A stretch of DNA of 64,000 bases from Vreelandella lutescens (GCF_014640815.1 NZ_BMHM01000009.1:1-64000), one strand, 5' to 3'. Positions 25,452-35,363 are shown, numbered from the stretch's first letter. Program-made: numbers and translations. Notes: a model not told the origin generated them from the sequence alone.

Positions 25452-27365
25452 ATGACTACTAAAGAAGTGAATGGAGCTGCCCAGACCATGTCGTTAGCCG
25501 TATATATCGGAACCGAAAAATTTCTTGATAACAGAGAGAATTCTTCGGCAGGGGGTAATAAATCATTTATTAGTTTAAATGATTTATTAGAGGATAATGT
25601 TGAAAGTATCGATGAAGAGTCAAGGCAGTTGCTTTTATCGGATTTCACAGAAGAAGATTTATCAGGATTGGAAGGTTGGTTGAACGCCAATGATAAACAC
25701 GAATGTATCTTGATATGGCCTCATCCCATTGCTTGGTTAGCTGTTTGTTTGCAGGAAGGTAAGTATCCTAAAGAGTTGTCCAAGCAGTGGAGCCATCAAG
25801 CCGCCCTGATTCAAAAGCTCTATAAGCGTAAGCGCCGCCAAGTGACTTTAGAAGGCTATGTGCCCAAGGCGGCCACCGCAGCCGCGCTGCCGCTGGTAGC
25901 TCAGCTCTCGCTGAACGGTGCGGCACCTATTTACCGTTTAATGGCGCACCAGCTTACCCAAGAAGATAGCTTGCTACAGCAAGCCTACAGCTATTTAAAA
26001 GCCAGCAGTGCCCACGTAGCCACATGGCAGCAGCCCGCCGTAGAAGCCGTAGAACAAAGCCTTCACTACCTAGCGCAAGAGCACCAACAGCGCGATACCA
26101 AACACAGTGAGCTAAACCAAGCACAGCAAGAAAACGCCAAGCTCACAGAGCAGCTAACAAAGCTGCAGCAACAGCACAAAGAAGTACAGGCGAATAACGA
26201 AGCGCACCAGAAACAGCTAAAAGAAACGACAGAACGCCTCTCAGAAAAAAGCGCCCAGCTGCTTGAAACCGAAAAAACAAAAGACACCCTGAGCGAACAG
26301 CTAACGCAAGCCCAAGAAGCCAGTGCGAAACAGAGCAGCGAACACGCCAAGCTGCAAGACCACACGCACAGCATTGAGCAAGAAAACGCCGCGCTGTTAG
26401 AACAACTAATGACCGTGCAAGAAGCGCTAGAAGAAAACATCCTAGCCAACCAAGCACATCAAACGGATCTTGAAGAAAAAGAGGTTAAGCTCAACTGGCT
26501 AAGAAAGAAAACCAAAAGCCAAGAAGCCAAACTGGAAGAGCGTAAAACCGCCCTTAGCCAGCTAAAAGATGAACACAAAAGCGCCATAGCAGCGCTTGAA
26601 AAAGCCCTAGCAGAGCAGAAAAAAGAAACACAAGCACAGCAAGCCGCCTACCAAACGCTAAGTAAGCAAGCCGAGCAAAAAGAGCAAGCACTTACCAAAG
26701 CGCACAAAGAGGCAGTGAAACAAGCTGAGCAAAAAGAGCGGGCACTTACTAAAGCGCACCAAGAAGCAGTAAATAAAGCTGCCAGCGCTCAGCACAAAGC
26801 ACAGCATCAGCAAGAGCAACTGCTTCAAGAGCAAGCACTGGTGGTCGCTCAATTGCATGAGGCTCAAGAGCAGCTGGTGAAAAATACCGAAAACGCCCAT
26901 CACTTTAAAAAACAGGCGGATAGCCGCCAAAAAACCATCAACGTGCTTAAGCAAGAACAGCAGTTGATGAAGCACCAGTGCGAAAGCATTACCCAGTGGC
27001 TGCGGGTAAGCGGGCATCGCAACGCGGCGGCGGCCTACCGCTATAGCCGCCCCTTTAAGCGAGCGCTGCCAAAACAGCTCGCCATGATCAAAGAAAGCGG
27101 CTTCTTCGATGCCCAGTGGTACTGTGAACAGTATCCCGATGTAAAAACCGCAGGGATTGAACCCGCCGAGCACTACCTCAAATTTGGAGCCATTGAAGGG
27201 CGCAACCCCAGCGACAAATTTGATACTTACTTCTACCTGTGTGAATACCCGGATGTCGCCATTTCCGGCCAAAACCCACTGCTCCACTACCTGCGCTATG
27301 GCCAGCATGAAGAGCGTTTTCCCACTCAGCCGCGCCAACAGTTGCCTGCCCCTGTGCAGCACTAA
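25452..27365 (+). CDS. Large coiled-coil protein with C-terminal glycosyltransferase-associated repeats
   Basis: A 637-residue protein with no signal peptide and no catalytic domain I recognise. Residues 1-190 are mixed, about 205-515 form a long Gln/Glu/Lys/Ala coiled coil with internal near-repeats (KEQALTKAHKEAVKQAEQ and KERALTKAHQEAVNKA), and about 545-625 hold two copies of a short module (FFDAQWYCEQYPDV..HYLKFGAIEGRNP, then YFYLCEYPDV..HYLRYGQHEERFP). The same module occurs in glycosyltransferases at 37292 and 47450. The first about 100 codons are AT-rich and the rest GC-rich, so the gene looks chimeric. A scaffold for the capsule enzymes is one possibility. It starts 5 bases after the rfbC stop. 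Confidence 0.75.
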   Translation: MTTKEVNGAAQTMSLAVYIGTEKFLDNRENSSAGGNKSFISLNDLLEDNVESIDEESRQLLLSDFTEEDLSGLEGWLNANDKHECILIWPHPIAWLAVCLQEGKYPKELSKQWSHQAALIQKLYKRKRRQVTLEGYVPKAATAAALPLVAQLSLNGAAPIYRLMAHQLTQEDSLLQQAYSYLKASSAHVATWQQPAVEAVEQSLHYLAQEHQQRDTKHSELNQAQQENAKLTEQLTKLQQQHKEVQANNEAHQKQLKETTERLSEKSAQLLETEKTKDTLSEQLTQAQEASAKQSSEHAKLQDHTHSIEQENAALLEQLMTVQEALEENILANQAHQTDLEEKEVKLNWLRKKTKSQEAKLEERKTALSQLKDEHKSAIAALEKALAEQKKETQAQQAAYQTLSKQAEQKEQALTKAHKEAVKQAEQKERALTKAHQEAVNKAASAQHKAQHQQEQLLQEQALVVAQLHEAQEQLVKNTENAHHFKKQADSRQKTINVLKQEQQLMKHQCESITQWLRVSGHRNAAAAYRYSRPFKRALPKQLAMIKESGFFDAQWYCEQYPDVKTAGIEPAEHYLKFGAIEGRNPSDKFDTYFYLCEYPDVAISGQNPLLHYLRYGQHEERFPTQPRQQLPAPVQH

Positions 27366-27411
27366 GCGCAACGCCTCTTCTTTACCTGCCTACGGCTAAA
27401 AGCGAGCTACC

Positions 27412-28377
27412 ATGAGTCAAAATTTACTCTACTTAGGCCCCCTTAGGCCTGAAACGCTCACTATGCTAGGAGAACTTAATCCTGTTGATCAGGCTTTTTT
27501 TGTAGCTCCTATTGCTAGTGTTGAACAATGGAAGGAAGTACAAGGTTTCTTTCCAGATGCTTCACTACAAATCAGTAAAGTAGCTGAAATAAGTGGTGAG
27601 AAACCGTATTATGAATTTAATTTACCAGAATTTAATGCTAGTCAACCCGCAACAGGGCTATATGATCTTTATCCTGGGTTAAAGTTAGTCGATAGTGCGC
27701 CTGACTCTTTACTAGGGATTGATGAACTGCTAAGTGAACAACATTGCTCAGTTTTGCATACAGTTATAATAGAGCAGGTGGAACTGGTATGGCCATTTCT
27801 GAGTCTAATAAAAAAGAGCCCTAACTATAAGCATGTTAATGGCTTGTGGCTTCGTATAGGAGTAATGCAGCTTTATAAAAATACACCAGAGTTAGTTGAA
27901 GTTATAGCGTGGTGTGAAGAAGAAGGGTTTGAGATATGTGAAAACGCTAATAATGATCCTGATTTTCCACTTTTAAAATTTGTGCGGAATCCTTATTTTT
28001 TAGATTTAAAGAAAAGTTCTTTGCGTGTCTTTGAGCTTGAGGAAAAAATCAAATCTGTACGAAAAGATTTATTGTTGTCGAAAAATAAAATTGAAAGCAT
28101 CACTGAAGAAAAAAAAGAATTAAGAGAAAAGCAGGATTCGCTCTACCTTGAAATAGACGCTATCAAAACTAGAAATGCTGCGTTAGAAAAAAGCTTAATA
28201 GAAAAAGACGAAGTAATAAATGGTCTTAAGAAAAAACTGATTTCTAATCAAGAGATTGCTGATCTAATCAAAGGTGTTAGTAATCAACTGGACAAAGGTT
28301 TTTATGATCAAAAGAAATATATCGCAAGTGCTTCAAGTGCACTGGGTAAGCATTTGACAAAATTTTATAAGTCATAG
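27412..28377 (+). CDS. Uncharacterised protein with C-terminal coiled coil
   Basis: A 321-residue, AT-rich gene; no family recognised. The first about 200 residues look globular, with alternating hydrophobic strands (LLYLGPLRP, HTVIIEQVELVWPFLSLI, NGLWLRIGVMQLY). Residues about 205-275 form a Lys/Glu coiled coil. There is no signal peptide or membrane segment. It lies between a coiled-coil protein and the chondroitin-synthase-like gene, and opens the AT-rich island. Confidence 0.7.
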   Translation: MSQNLLYLGPLRPETLTMLGELNPVDQAFFVAPIASVEQWKEVQGFFPDASLQISKVAEISGEKPYYEFNLPEFNASQPATGLYDLYPGLKLVDSAPDSLLGIDELLSEQHCSVLHTVIIEQVELVWPFLSLIKKSPNYKHVNGLWLRIGVMQLYKNTPELVEVIAWCEEEGFEICENANNDPDFPLLKFVRNPYFLDLKKSSLRVFELEEKIKSVRKDLLLSKNKIESITEEKKELREKQDSLYLEIDAIKTRNAALEKSLIEKDEVINGLKKKLISNQEIADLIKGVSNQLDKGFYDQKKYIASASSALGKHLTKFYKS

Positions 28378-28422
28378 TTCTCTATGTCTTGCAGGGATTG
28401 ATTAGCCAGGAGTAATAATCTC

Positions 28423-30459
28423 ATGATCGAAGCAGGTTTGATATCTGAAGCCAATAAGCTCTTTAATAAAAAAGAATATGTGCGGGCGCTAAGCTATTAC
28501 CGTATGGCAGCAAAAAAATATGGCGACAAATTATTTAAATATAATATAGAGGCTTGTTTAAAAAAAACAGGTTTGTCTAGGGAAGTGGATTTAGATCCAA
28601 TTTCAATGCTTCTGCTTAGTAATGATAATGACCTAGAGATATCAGAAGAAACAAAGAAAGAGTTTCTGAAGTTTTATAAAGAGCTTTGTGGGCATAAGTC
28701 AGAAGTAATCAATAATTTAAAAAAAGTTAACCCTGTTCCAGCCGACTGGCCTTCAGATTTATTGTTGGCACCATTACCTGAAGGGCCGAACGATTTTGAG
28801 TGGTATTTAAATTATAAGTATAAGCCTAATTCTGCAGTTGTTGGCTCTGATGTTGGTTTAAGTATTATCATACCAACTTTTAATCGTCATCGTATTCTTG
28901 ATATCACGCTTGCCTGTTTAACGCATCAAGTTTCAGATTACTCATTTGAAGTTATTGTTGCTGATGATGGTAGTAGTGAGGATTTGACTGATATAGTTAG
29001 AAAATACGAAAATGAGTTGGATATTAAGTTTGTACGCCAAAGAGATTATGGTTATCAACTCTGCGCAGTTAGAAATTTAGGAATGAGAACGGCAAAATAT
29101 GATTTTGTCTCTATTTTAGACTGTGATATGGCTCCCGGTCCTCATTGGGTTCAAAGTTATGTGGATGGTTTGATTGAATGCGATGATATTGCTTTAATAG
29201 GTCCTAGGAAATATGTGGATACTCATGATATCAGTGCAAAAGAAGTGCTGGGGAACAGCTCTTTAATAGAGAGCTTGCCAGAAGTAAGAACTAACAGCGA
29301 TGTTGGAAATTCTAAGAAAGGTGATATTTCTGTTGACTGGCGCTTAGAGCACTTTAAAAAAACTGAAGATCTTCGTCTTTGTGATAGCCCTTTTAGGTAT
29401 TTTTCTGGTGGCAATGTTGCTTTTTCAAAAAAATGGCTTCATAAGATCGGATGGTTCGATGAAGAGTTTACTCATTGGGGGGGGGAAGATAATGAGTTTG
29501 GTTACCGTCTTTTCCGAGCAGGGTGTTTTTTTAAAGTTGTTCATGGTGGTATGGCCTACCACCAAGAGCCACCAGGAAGAGAAAATGAAACCGATAGGGC
29601 TGCCGGTAAAGCTATAACAATAAAGATTGTACAAGAAAAAGTCCCTTATTTTTATCGTAAGTTAGCACCAATTAGTGAATCTAAAATACACAGAGTTCCT
29701 CTCGTTTCCATTTATATACCCGCCTATAATTGTGAAAAAACTATTATCAAATGTGTTGAAAGTGCTTTGCAGCAAACAGTTACTGATTTAGAAGTTTGCA
29801 TTTGTGATGACGGTTCCACAGATAACACATTATTACTTCTAAAAGAGAATTTTAATAATCATCCTCGTGTGCGTTTTGTTTCTCAAATTAATGGGGGTAT
29901 TGGTAAGGCATCAAATGCAGCGGTAAACTTGTGTAGAGGTTTCTATATAGGTCAATTAGATTCGGATGATTATTTAGAACCTGATGCTGTAGAGCTTTGT
30001 TTGAAAGAGTTTTTCAAAAATCGCCACTTAGCATGTGTCTATACTGCAAATAGAAATGTGGATGCTGATGGTGAATTAATTGAAGTGGGTTATAATTGGC
30101 CAGTATATTCTAGAGAAAAGCTTACGTCAGCGATGATCTGTCACCATTTTAGAATGTTCACAGCTAGGGCTTGGAGCTTGACTAGTGGCTTTGATGAGAA
30201 AATAACTAATGCTGTTGACTATGATATGTATTTGAAACTAAGTGAAGTAGGCCCGTTTAAGCATTTGAATGTTATTGCTTACAATCGAGTTCTTCATGGC
30301 GAAAACACTTCAATAAAGAAACTAGGTATTCAAAAAGTGAATCATTTCAAAGTTGTTAATGATTCGCTTGCGAGGCAAAAAGTAGATAATTATAATTATT
30401 CGCCTCAAGATATGAAAAATGACGCATGTAGAAAATATTACTTTAATCAAAAAAACTGA
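28423..30459 (+). CDS. Bifunctional chondroitin/hyaluronan-synthase-like glycosyltransferase (KfoC/PmHAS type)
   Basis: A 678-residue protein with two GT2 domains, recognisably of the KfoC, PmCS and PmHAS group. An N-terminal helical region (1-130) contains ANKLFNKKEYVRALSYY and LLLAPLPEGPNDFEWY. Domain A1 has DDGSSEDL at 181 and DCD at 233-235, then WGGED at 352-356 and HQEPPGRENETDR at 380-392. Domain A2 has DDGSTDNT at 462 and DSD at 513-515, then NAVDYDMYLKLSEVG. The two DxD motifs are 280 residues apart, as I recall for KfoC and PmHAS. In those enzymes A1 adds the hexosamine and A2 the glucuronate, forming chondroitin (GalNAc) or hyaluronan (GlcNAc). Sequence alone does not settle which hexosamine is used. 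The length is close to KfoC (686). The gene is AT-rich, unlike its flanks. Confidence 0.9.
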   Translation: MIEAGLISEANKLFNKKEYVRALSYYRMAAKKYGDKLFKYNIEACLKKTGLSREVDLDPISMLLLSNDNDLEISEETKKEFLKFYKELCGHKSEVINNLKKVNPVPADWPSDLLLAPLPEGPNDFEWYLNYKYKPNSAVVGSDVGLSIIIPTFNRHRILDITLACLTHQVSDYSFEVIVADDGSSEDLTDIVRKYENELDIKFVRQRDYGYQLCAVRNLGMRTAKYDFVSILDCDMAPGPHWVQSYVDGLIECDDIALIGPRKYVDTHDISAKEVLGNSSLIESLPEVRTNSDVGNSKKGDISVDWRLEHFKKTEDLRLCDSPFRYFSGGNVAFSKKWLHKIGWFDEEFTHWGGEDNEFGYRLFRAGCFFKVVHGGMAYHQEPPGRENETDRAAGKAITIKIVQEKVPYFYRKLAPISESKIHRVPLVSIYIPAYNCEKTIIKCVESALQQTVTDLEVCICDDGSTDNTLLLLKENFNNHPRVRFVSQINGGIGKASNAAVNLCRGFYIGQLDSDDYLEPDAVELCLKEFFKNRHLACVYTANRNVDADGELIEVGYNWPVYSREKLTSAMICHHFRMFTARAWSLTSGFDEKITNAVDYDMYLKLSEVGPFKHLNVIAYNRVLHGENTSIKKLGIQKVNHFKVVNDSLARQKVDNYNYSPQDMKNDACRKYYFNQKN

Positions 30460-30466
30460 GGTGTTT

Positions 30467-31585
30467 ATGAAGAAGATTGGTGTAATTGGTTGTTTGCCTG
30501 AGTTGCCTTTAGAGTTTCCAGTGGAAAAGCCTGAGAACTCCGGTAATATGATCCATGCTCAAGCGCCGCTTAGGATGTTTGACAATGCTGTTTATAACAA
30601 AGATTATAAAAAATGGTATAGCCAGCAATCTGGCTTTAAGGACTTTGTTAATAGCGATTGCAGTCACTTGATTATTACTCTTGCTAATAGCCTTTCTATT
30701 GACAAGCCAGATGAGGAAAAATATAAAAGGCTTCGTTTGTCTTTAGAGCAATACGATGTCCCAGTTGTTGTTTTTGGTTTGGGGATTCAGAAAAAGAATT
30801 TTGATATTTCAGATGCTAAGCTAGGAGTTGAGGCGGTAAAGTTGCTAGAGTTTTTAAGTGAAAGATCCCGCTACTTAGGAGTAAGAGGAGAATTTACTAA
30901 AAAAGTTATTGAGCAGTCTTCTAGTATTAATAATGTGTATGTTACAGGCTGTCCGTCATTTTTTTCATATCCTGAGGAATTTTCAAAAATAAAGAAAAAT
31001 TTAGAAAATAAGAATGGCCGTCCTGCTGTAAGCTTAACCAATATGGCAAATGAAGATGAGAGGAAAGTGTTAGCTTATGCTTACAGCCAAAAGCACTTCA
31101 ATATAGAGCCTGTTTCTAGAATTACTCACAGTTTTTATAACGAATTGTTGAATGGTAGCAACCCTGATTTGCCTTACTACTGGAAAGGTATTAAAGCTAA
31201 GAAATATTTTGGAGATATTGAAGATGATAGTGTAAAGAAATACTATCTTGCTTATTATAGACTCTTCAGGCAAGTAAAGCCTTGGCTTGAGTTTAATAAG
31301 GAGCATGTGTCATATACTTATGGAACACGCTTTCACGTGAATATGGCATCAATTCTTTCTGGGGTGCCAGCTTTATGGCTAGTGCATGATGCACGTACCA
31401 AAGAATTAACGGATTTTCATGGATTGCCTTCAGCTAACATAGAAGATTTTTCTAAGTACATAGAAAAAGGAAATGTTGCTGACTTAATAGATTACACGGC
31501 TTTTTATGAAAGGCTAGGCTATCTATTTGAAAATTTTAACAACTATTTAACATCGAATGGATTGCCTGAAATCAACACCCCTTAA
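30467..31585 (+). CDS. Polysaccharide pyruvyltransferase-family protein
   Basis: A 372-residue protein. VFGLGIQ, a middle Rossmann-like strand set and the C-terminal YGTRFHVNMASILSGVPALW motif, followed by FHGLP, fit the PS_pyruv_trans family, whose members put pyruvate ketals on exopolysaccharide sugars (some act as sugar transferases). The ATG at 30467 is preferred, with GAGG overlapping the previous stop codon; an upstream in-frame start at 30419 lies inside the preceding gene. AT-rich, like its neighbours. It would decorate the polymer, but acceptor and reaction are inferred. Confidence 0.78.
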   Translation: MKKIGVIGCLPELPLEFPVEKPENSGNMIHAQAPLRMFDNAVYNKDYKKWYSQQSGFKDFVNSDCSHLIITLANSLSIDKPDEEKYKRLRLSLEQYDVPVVVFGLGIQKKNFDISDAKLGVEAVKLLEFLSERSRYLGVRGEFTKKVIEQSSSINNVYVTGCPSFFSYPEEFSKIKKNLENKNGRPAVSLTNMANEDERKVLAYAYSQKHFNIEPVSRITHSFYNELLNGSNPDLPYYWKGIKAKKYFGDIEDDSVKKYYLAYYRLFRQVKPWLEFNKEHVSYTYGTRFHVNMASILSGVPALWLVHDARTKELTDFHGLPSANIEDFSKYIEKGNVADLIDYTAFYERLGYLFENFNNYLTSNGLPEINTP

Positions 31586-31592
31586 GTCTGCT

Positions 31593-31624
31593 GCCTTTCC
31601 ATATTAGGAAAGGCATTCTTTTTT
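31593..31624 (+). terminator. Intrinsic terminator inside the capsule gene run
   Basis: Perfect 8-bp stem GCCTTTCC (31593-31600) and GGAAAGGC (31607-31614) with a 6-base loop, then ATTCTTTTTT. It lies only 12 bases before the next start codon. Confidence 0.88.
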
Positions 31625-31635
31625 GGAATATGGCT

Positions 31636-32649
31636 ATGAATGTTTTTGTTACTGGCGGCGCTGGATATATAGGTTCCCATACTTGCTTAGAGCTTTTGCT
31701 TAATGGCTGGAATGTAACGGTTTTCGATAATTTCTCAAATAGCTGTTCACAGTCTTTAGATCGAGTTGAAAAAATAACAAATAGGAAAATATCTTTAATT
31801 GAGGGTGATGTAAGAAATACTCACGATTTGACTTTGGCAATTAAAAGCTCTGCTGCAGATGCTGTTATACATTTTGCAGGTTTAAAGTCTGTTGGTGAGT
31901 CAAATGCTTTTCCAGTTAGATACTATGATAATAATGTTACTGGCACTATAAGTCTCTTGAAAGCGATGGTTGCGAATGAGCTTAAAAAGCTTGTTTTTTC
32001 ATCTTCTGCAACAGTATATGGTACACCTGAAAAGTTACCTATACCTGAAGTTGCTCCTACTTCAACCACTAATCCTTATGGCCAATCAAAATTGATGGTC
32101 GAAAAAATATTGTCCGATGTTGCAAAATCTGATGATAACTGGAAGATCGCTAATCTAAGATATTTTAATCCAGCAGGTGCGGATGAGTCCGGTTTGATAG
32201 GTGAAAATCCTAAAGATATTCCAAATAATATCATGCCTTATATTTCGCAGGTGGCTGTTGGTAAGCTCCGAGAATTAAGCGTTTTTGGAGGTGATTACGA
32301 TACTCACGATGGAACAGGTGTTAGAGACTATATTCACGTTAGCGATTTGGCAAAAGGGCACTTGTCAGCATTGAAGTATATATCAAACAATGAGGCTGCT
32401 GATTTCTGTTCTTTTAATTTAGGTACAGGAAAAGGCGTCTCCGTATTAGAGCTTGTTAAAGCTTTTGAAAAAGCAAGTGGCAAAAGTATACCTTTCGACA
32501 TCGTTGCCAGAAGGCAAGGGGATGTTGCTGCATGCTACGCGGATCCCACTAAGGCTAACAAGGTTCTTGGCTGGAAGGCAGAACTTGACATTGAACGTAT
32601 TTGTCAAGATGCTTGGCGATGGCAGGTCAATAACCCAACTGGCTACTAG
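31636..32649 (+). CDS. galE: UDP-hexose/UDP-N-acetylhexosamine 4-epimerase (second copy)
   Basis: A 337-residue GalE-family protein: GGAGYIGSH near the N-terminus, FSSSATVYG and the YxxxK pair in NPYGQSK. The ATG at 31636 is chosen because GGAA at 31625-31628 is correctly spaced for it and not for the ATG at 31630. It is AT-rich and clearly not a recent copy of the galE at 11315. E. coli K4 pairs its chondroitin synthase with KfoA, a UDP-GlcNAc 4-epimerase that makes UDP-GalNAc; by position this gene could do the same. Substrate choice depends on a residue near the active site that I cannot assign without alignment. Confidence 0.92.
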   Translation: MNVFVTGGAGYIGSHTCLELLLNGWNVTVFDNFSNSCSQSLDRVEKITNRKISLIEGDVRNTHDLTLAIKSSAADAVIHFAGLKSVGESNAFPVRYYDNNVTGTISLLKAMVANELKKLVFSSSATVYGTPEKLPIPEVAPTSTTNPYGQSKLMVEKILSDVAKSDDNWKIANLRYFNPAGADESGLIGENPKDIPNNIMPYISQVAVGKLRELSVFGGDYDTHDGTGVRDYIHVSDLAKGHLSALKYISNNEAADFCSFNLGTGKGVSVLELVKAFEKASGKSIPFDIVARRQGDVAACYADPTKANKVLGWKAELDIERICQDAWRWQVNNPTGY

Positions 32650-32669
32650 ACTATAATAAGGCTGTGTAA

Positions 32670-33410
32670 ATGGATGACTTTTCGACTTTAATTAGCGCTC
32701 TAGAAAAAAACATTTCCTCGTCTACTGATAAAAAATTAAGTTATCTGCGCTCTGATTTGCATAAGGCAATTGATAACTTATATACACAAGTCGAAAGTGT
32801 CATGTGGTTAAATAAGAGGCTTTCTTTAAAAGCCCAATTGCCACCTTTGAGAGGCTGGCCAGTCTCTCCTGATTTTTTGTTGAAGCTACATACTTGGATT
32901 CGTAAAAATAAGCCAAAAATTATTGTTGAAACAGGTAGTGGGTCTTCAACATTAGTTATTGCAGATGCACTTCGGCAAAATGGGTTTGGCAAGTTGTATA
33001 GTTTTGAACATTTAGAAAAGTACGCTAACCAAACCTATGAAACACTTGCTGATGAACACTTAACGCCTTGGGTGGAGCTGCGTGTAGGTAGTTTAGAAGT
33101 ATGGGAAGGGCCGCATCTAAATCCAACGGGTGCTGATCCTATTTCTAAATGGTATCCCTTGAATTTGGCGGGTATAGAGGGGGTGGATTTACTTTTAGTA
33201 GACGGCCCTCCAGGCAATACGTGCCAATACGCGCGTTACCCCGCGGTGCCTGCCTTCATAGATCGTCTTTCTCCAAATGCGCAAGTGTGGATGGATGATG
33301 CCAACCGACAAGATGAGAAAGATGTTTGTGAGCATTGGGCTGAGAATTACGGCTTTAACTTGGAGTTTTTCCCTTTAGAGAAAGGCTTAGGGTTACTAAC
33401 ACGTAAGTAA
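32670..33410 (+). CDS. Class I SAM-dependent methyltransferase-like protein
   Basis: A 246-residue protein. After an N-terminal helical region (1-75) a Rossmann fold begins: IIVETGSGSSTLVIADAL is the SAM-binding glycine motif, YSFEHLEKY the acidic end of strand 2, and VDLLLVDGPPGNT a motif IV. It resembles the Methyltransf_24 type found in polysaccharide clusters and could methylate a capsule sugar. The 5' part is AT-rich and the 3' end nearer the window average, so the island's edge lies here. Start preceded by AAGG. Confidence 0.75.
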   Translation: MDDFSTLISALEKNISSSTDKKLSYLRSDLHKAIDNLYTQVESVMWLNKRLSLKAQLPPLRGWPVSPDFLLKLHTWIRKNKPKIIVETGSGSSTLVIADALRQNGFGKLYSFEHLEKYANQTYETLADEHLTPWVELRVGSLEVWEGPHLNPTGADPISKWYPLNLAGIEGVDLLLVDGPPGNTCQYARYPAVPAFIDRLSPNAQVWMDDANRQDEKDVCEHWAENYGFNLEFFPLEKGLGLLTRK

Positions 33411-33488
33411 AGAACAATATTTTTGTGACAACTGTTAAGCCTCAAATTTTCTGCATTACATTACTAATTTTGAATTAACGAGAATACC

Positions 33489-35330
33489 ATGTGTGGCATT
33501 GTAGGCGCGGTAAGCGCAAAGGATAGCATCGCTTTTCTATTAGAAGGGCTCTCGACGCTGGAGTATCGCGGTTACGATTCAGCTGGTTTGGCAGTCATCA
33601 ATCATGGCTTACAGCGGGCGCGTGCTAAAGGGCGCGTGGCGGAATTGGCGGCCCGCGTTGAACAGCAGTCACTCACCGGTACTATTGGCATTGCCCACAC
33701 CCGCTGGGCAACCCACGGGGTGCCCGCAGAGCGTAATGCCCACCCGCATATCTCGGCAGGCTTGGCCGTGGTGCATAACGGCATTATCGAAAACTACGAA
33801 GCCCTGCGTGAACAGTTGCAGGCGTTGGGCTATGTGTTTACGTCAGATACCGACACCGAAACTATCGCTCACCTTATTCAAGCGTGCTTTAAGGGTGAAA
33901 TAGGCGAACCCGCAGAAAACCTGTTTTCAGCCGTTCAATGTGCGGTCAAGCATTTGACCGGGGCGTTTGCTCTGGCGGTCGTCAGTGAAGAAGAGCCGGA
34001 TGGCCTCGTGGTGGCCCGTGAAGGGTCGCCGCTGATGCTGGGCATAACGGAAGAGGGCCACTACGCCGCGTCGGATGCCTCTGCGCTGCTTTCGGTCACG
34101 CAGCAAATGATGTACCTGGAAAATGGCGATGTTGCCCGCTTAACCCGTGATGCGGTGGTGGTGGTAGATGCCGTTGGCCAACCCGTTAAGCGCGATGTCG
34201 TCACCTCTCACCTTTCTGCCAATGCGGTAGAGCTGGGTGAGTTCAACCACTACATGCAAAAAGAGATGTTTGAGCAACCCCAAGCGCTAGGCAATACGCT
34301 GGAAATGCTCAGCGGGGCAGGGCAGCTGCACCCCGGCATTTTTGGGGCCGATGCCCAGGGAGTGTTTGAGCAAGTTGATTCTGTATTGATCCTGGCGTGT
34401 GGCACCTCCAGCTATGCGGGCATGACGGCTAAATACTGGATAGAACAAGTGGCGGGTATTCCCTGCAATGTAGAAATTGCCAGCGAATACCGCTACCGCG
34501 TGAGCGTGCCCAACCCGAACCAGCTGGTGGTAGTGATCTCTCAATCCGGTGAAACCGCTGATACCTTAGCTGCGTTACAGCACGCTAAAGCGCTGGGCCA
34601 CCCCCATACGCTGGCGATTTGTAACGTGCCGGAATCTGCCATTGTGCGTGAAACCGCGCTGCGCTTCATTACACGTGCCGGGCCAGAAATCGGCGTGGCC
34701 TCTACTAAGGCGTTTACCACTCAGCTGGCCGCGCTATTTTTGCTTACCCTGCTGCTGGCAAAAGGCAAGCAGCGGTTATTAGAGGCAGATGAAAAGGACT
34801 ACTTAGATGAGCTGCGCCACCTGCCCATTGCCGTTGAAAAGGTATTAGCGCTAGAACCTAGCATTCAAGCGTGGTCACAGCAGTTTGCTAATAAGCACCA
34901 TGCGCTGTTTTTAGGCCGTGGCCGCCACTTCCCAGTTGCCTTGGAAGGTGCGTTGAAGCTGAAAGAGATCTCTTACATTCACGCAGAAGCTTACCCAGCC
35001 GGTGAGCTGAAACACGGCCCGCTCGCCCTGGTCGATGCCGAAATGCCCGTGGTGGTGGTGGCACCCAACGATGAAATGCTGGAAAAGCTAAAAGCCAACA
35101 TGCAGGAAGTCAGTGCCCGCGGCGGCCAGCTGTACGTGTTTGCTGATGGTGACAGCAAAGTGAGGTCAACGGATGGGGTGAAGGTACTGGCAATGCCTGA
35201 GCACTACGGCTTGCTTTCCCCCGTGCTGCACGTGGTGGCGCTTCAGTTGCTCTCTTATCACGTGGCGCTGGTAAAAGGCACCGATGTGGATAAACCGCGC
35301 AATTTGGCCAAGAGCGTCACGGTGGAGTAA
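33489..35330 (+). CDS. glmS: Glutamine-fructose-6-phosphate aminotransferase
   Basis: Makes glucosamine-6-phosphate from fructose-6-P and glutamine, the committed step to UDP-GlcNAc. The 613-residue protein has the N-terminal glutaminase start MCGIVGAV (Cys2 is the nucleophile after Met removal), HTRWATHG, two SIS domains ([42 protein letters not shown]) and the conserved end KSVTVE. GC-rich codons return here after the AT-rich island. Placed next to glmM inside the capsule run, which makes sense if hexosamine demand is high. Confidence 0.97.
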   Translation: MCGIVGAVSAKDSIAFLLEGLSTLEYRGYDSAGLAVINHGLQRARAKGRVAELAARVEQQSLTGTIGIAHTRWATHGVPAERNAHPHISAGLAVVHNGIIENYEALREQLQALGYVFTSDTDTETIAHLIQACFKGEIGEPAENLFSAVQCAVKHLTGAFALAVVSEEEPDGLVVAREGSPLMLGITEEGHYAASDASALLSVTQQMMYLENGDVARLTRDAVVVVDAVGQPVKRDVVTSHLSANAVELGEFNHYMQKEMFEQPQALGNTLEMLSGAGQLHPGIFGADAQGVFEQVDSVLILACGTSSYAGMTAKYWIEQVAGIPCNVEIASEYRYRVSVPNPNQLVVVISQSGETADTLAALQHAKALGHPHTLAICNVPESAIVRETALRFITRAGPEIGVASTKAFTTQLAALFLLTLLLAKGKQRLLEADEKDYLDELRHLPIAVEKVLALEPSIQAWSQQFANKHHALFLGRGRHFPVALEGALKLKEISYIHAEAYPAGELKHGPLALVDAEMPVVVVAPNDEMLEKLKANMQEVSARGGQLYVFADGDSKVRSTDGVKVLAMPEHYGLLSPVLHVVALQLLSYHVALVKGTDVDKPRNLAKSVTVE

Positions 35331-35363
35331 GGCTTGGCATAGCGTGGGTGCCAGCGTTAGTGG

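Noticed and set aside
26066..27371. Antisense frames opposite the coiled-coil protein, very Cys/Ser- or Leu/Phe-rich
   Set aside because: They are mirror products of the Gln/Glu/Lys-rich coiled coil and have no start signals.
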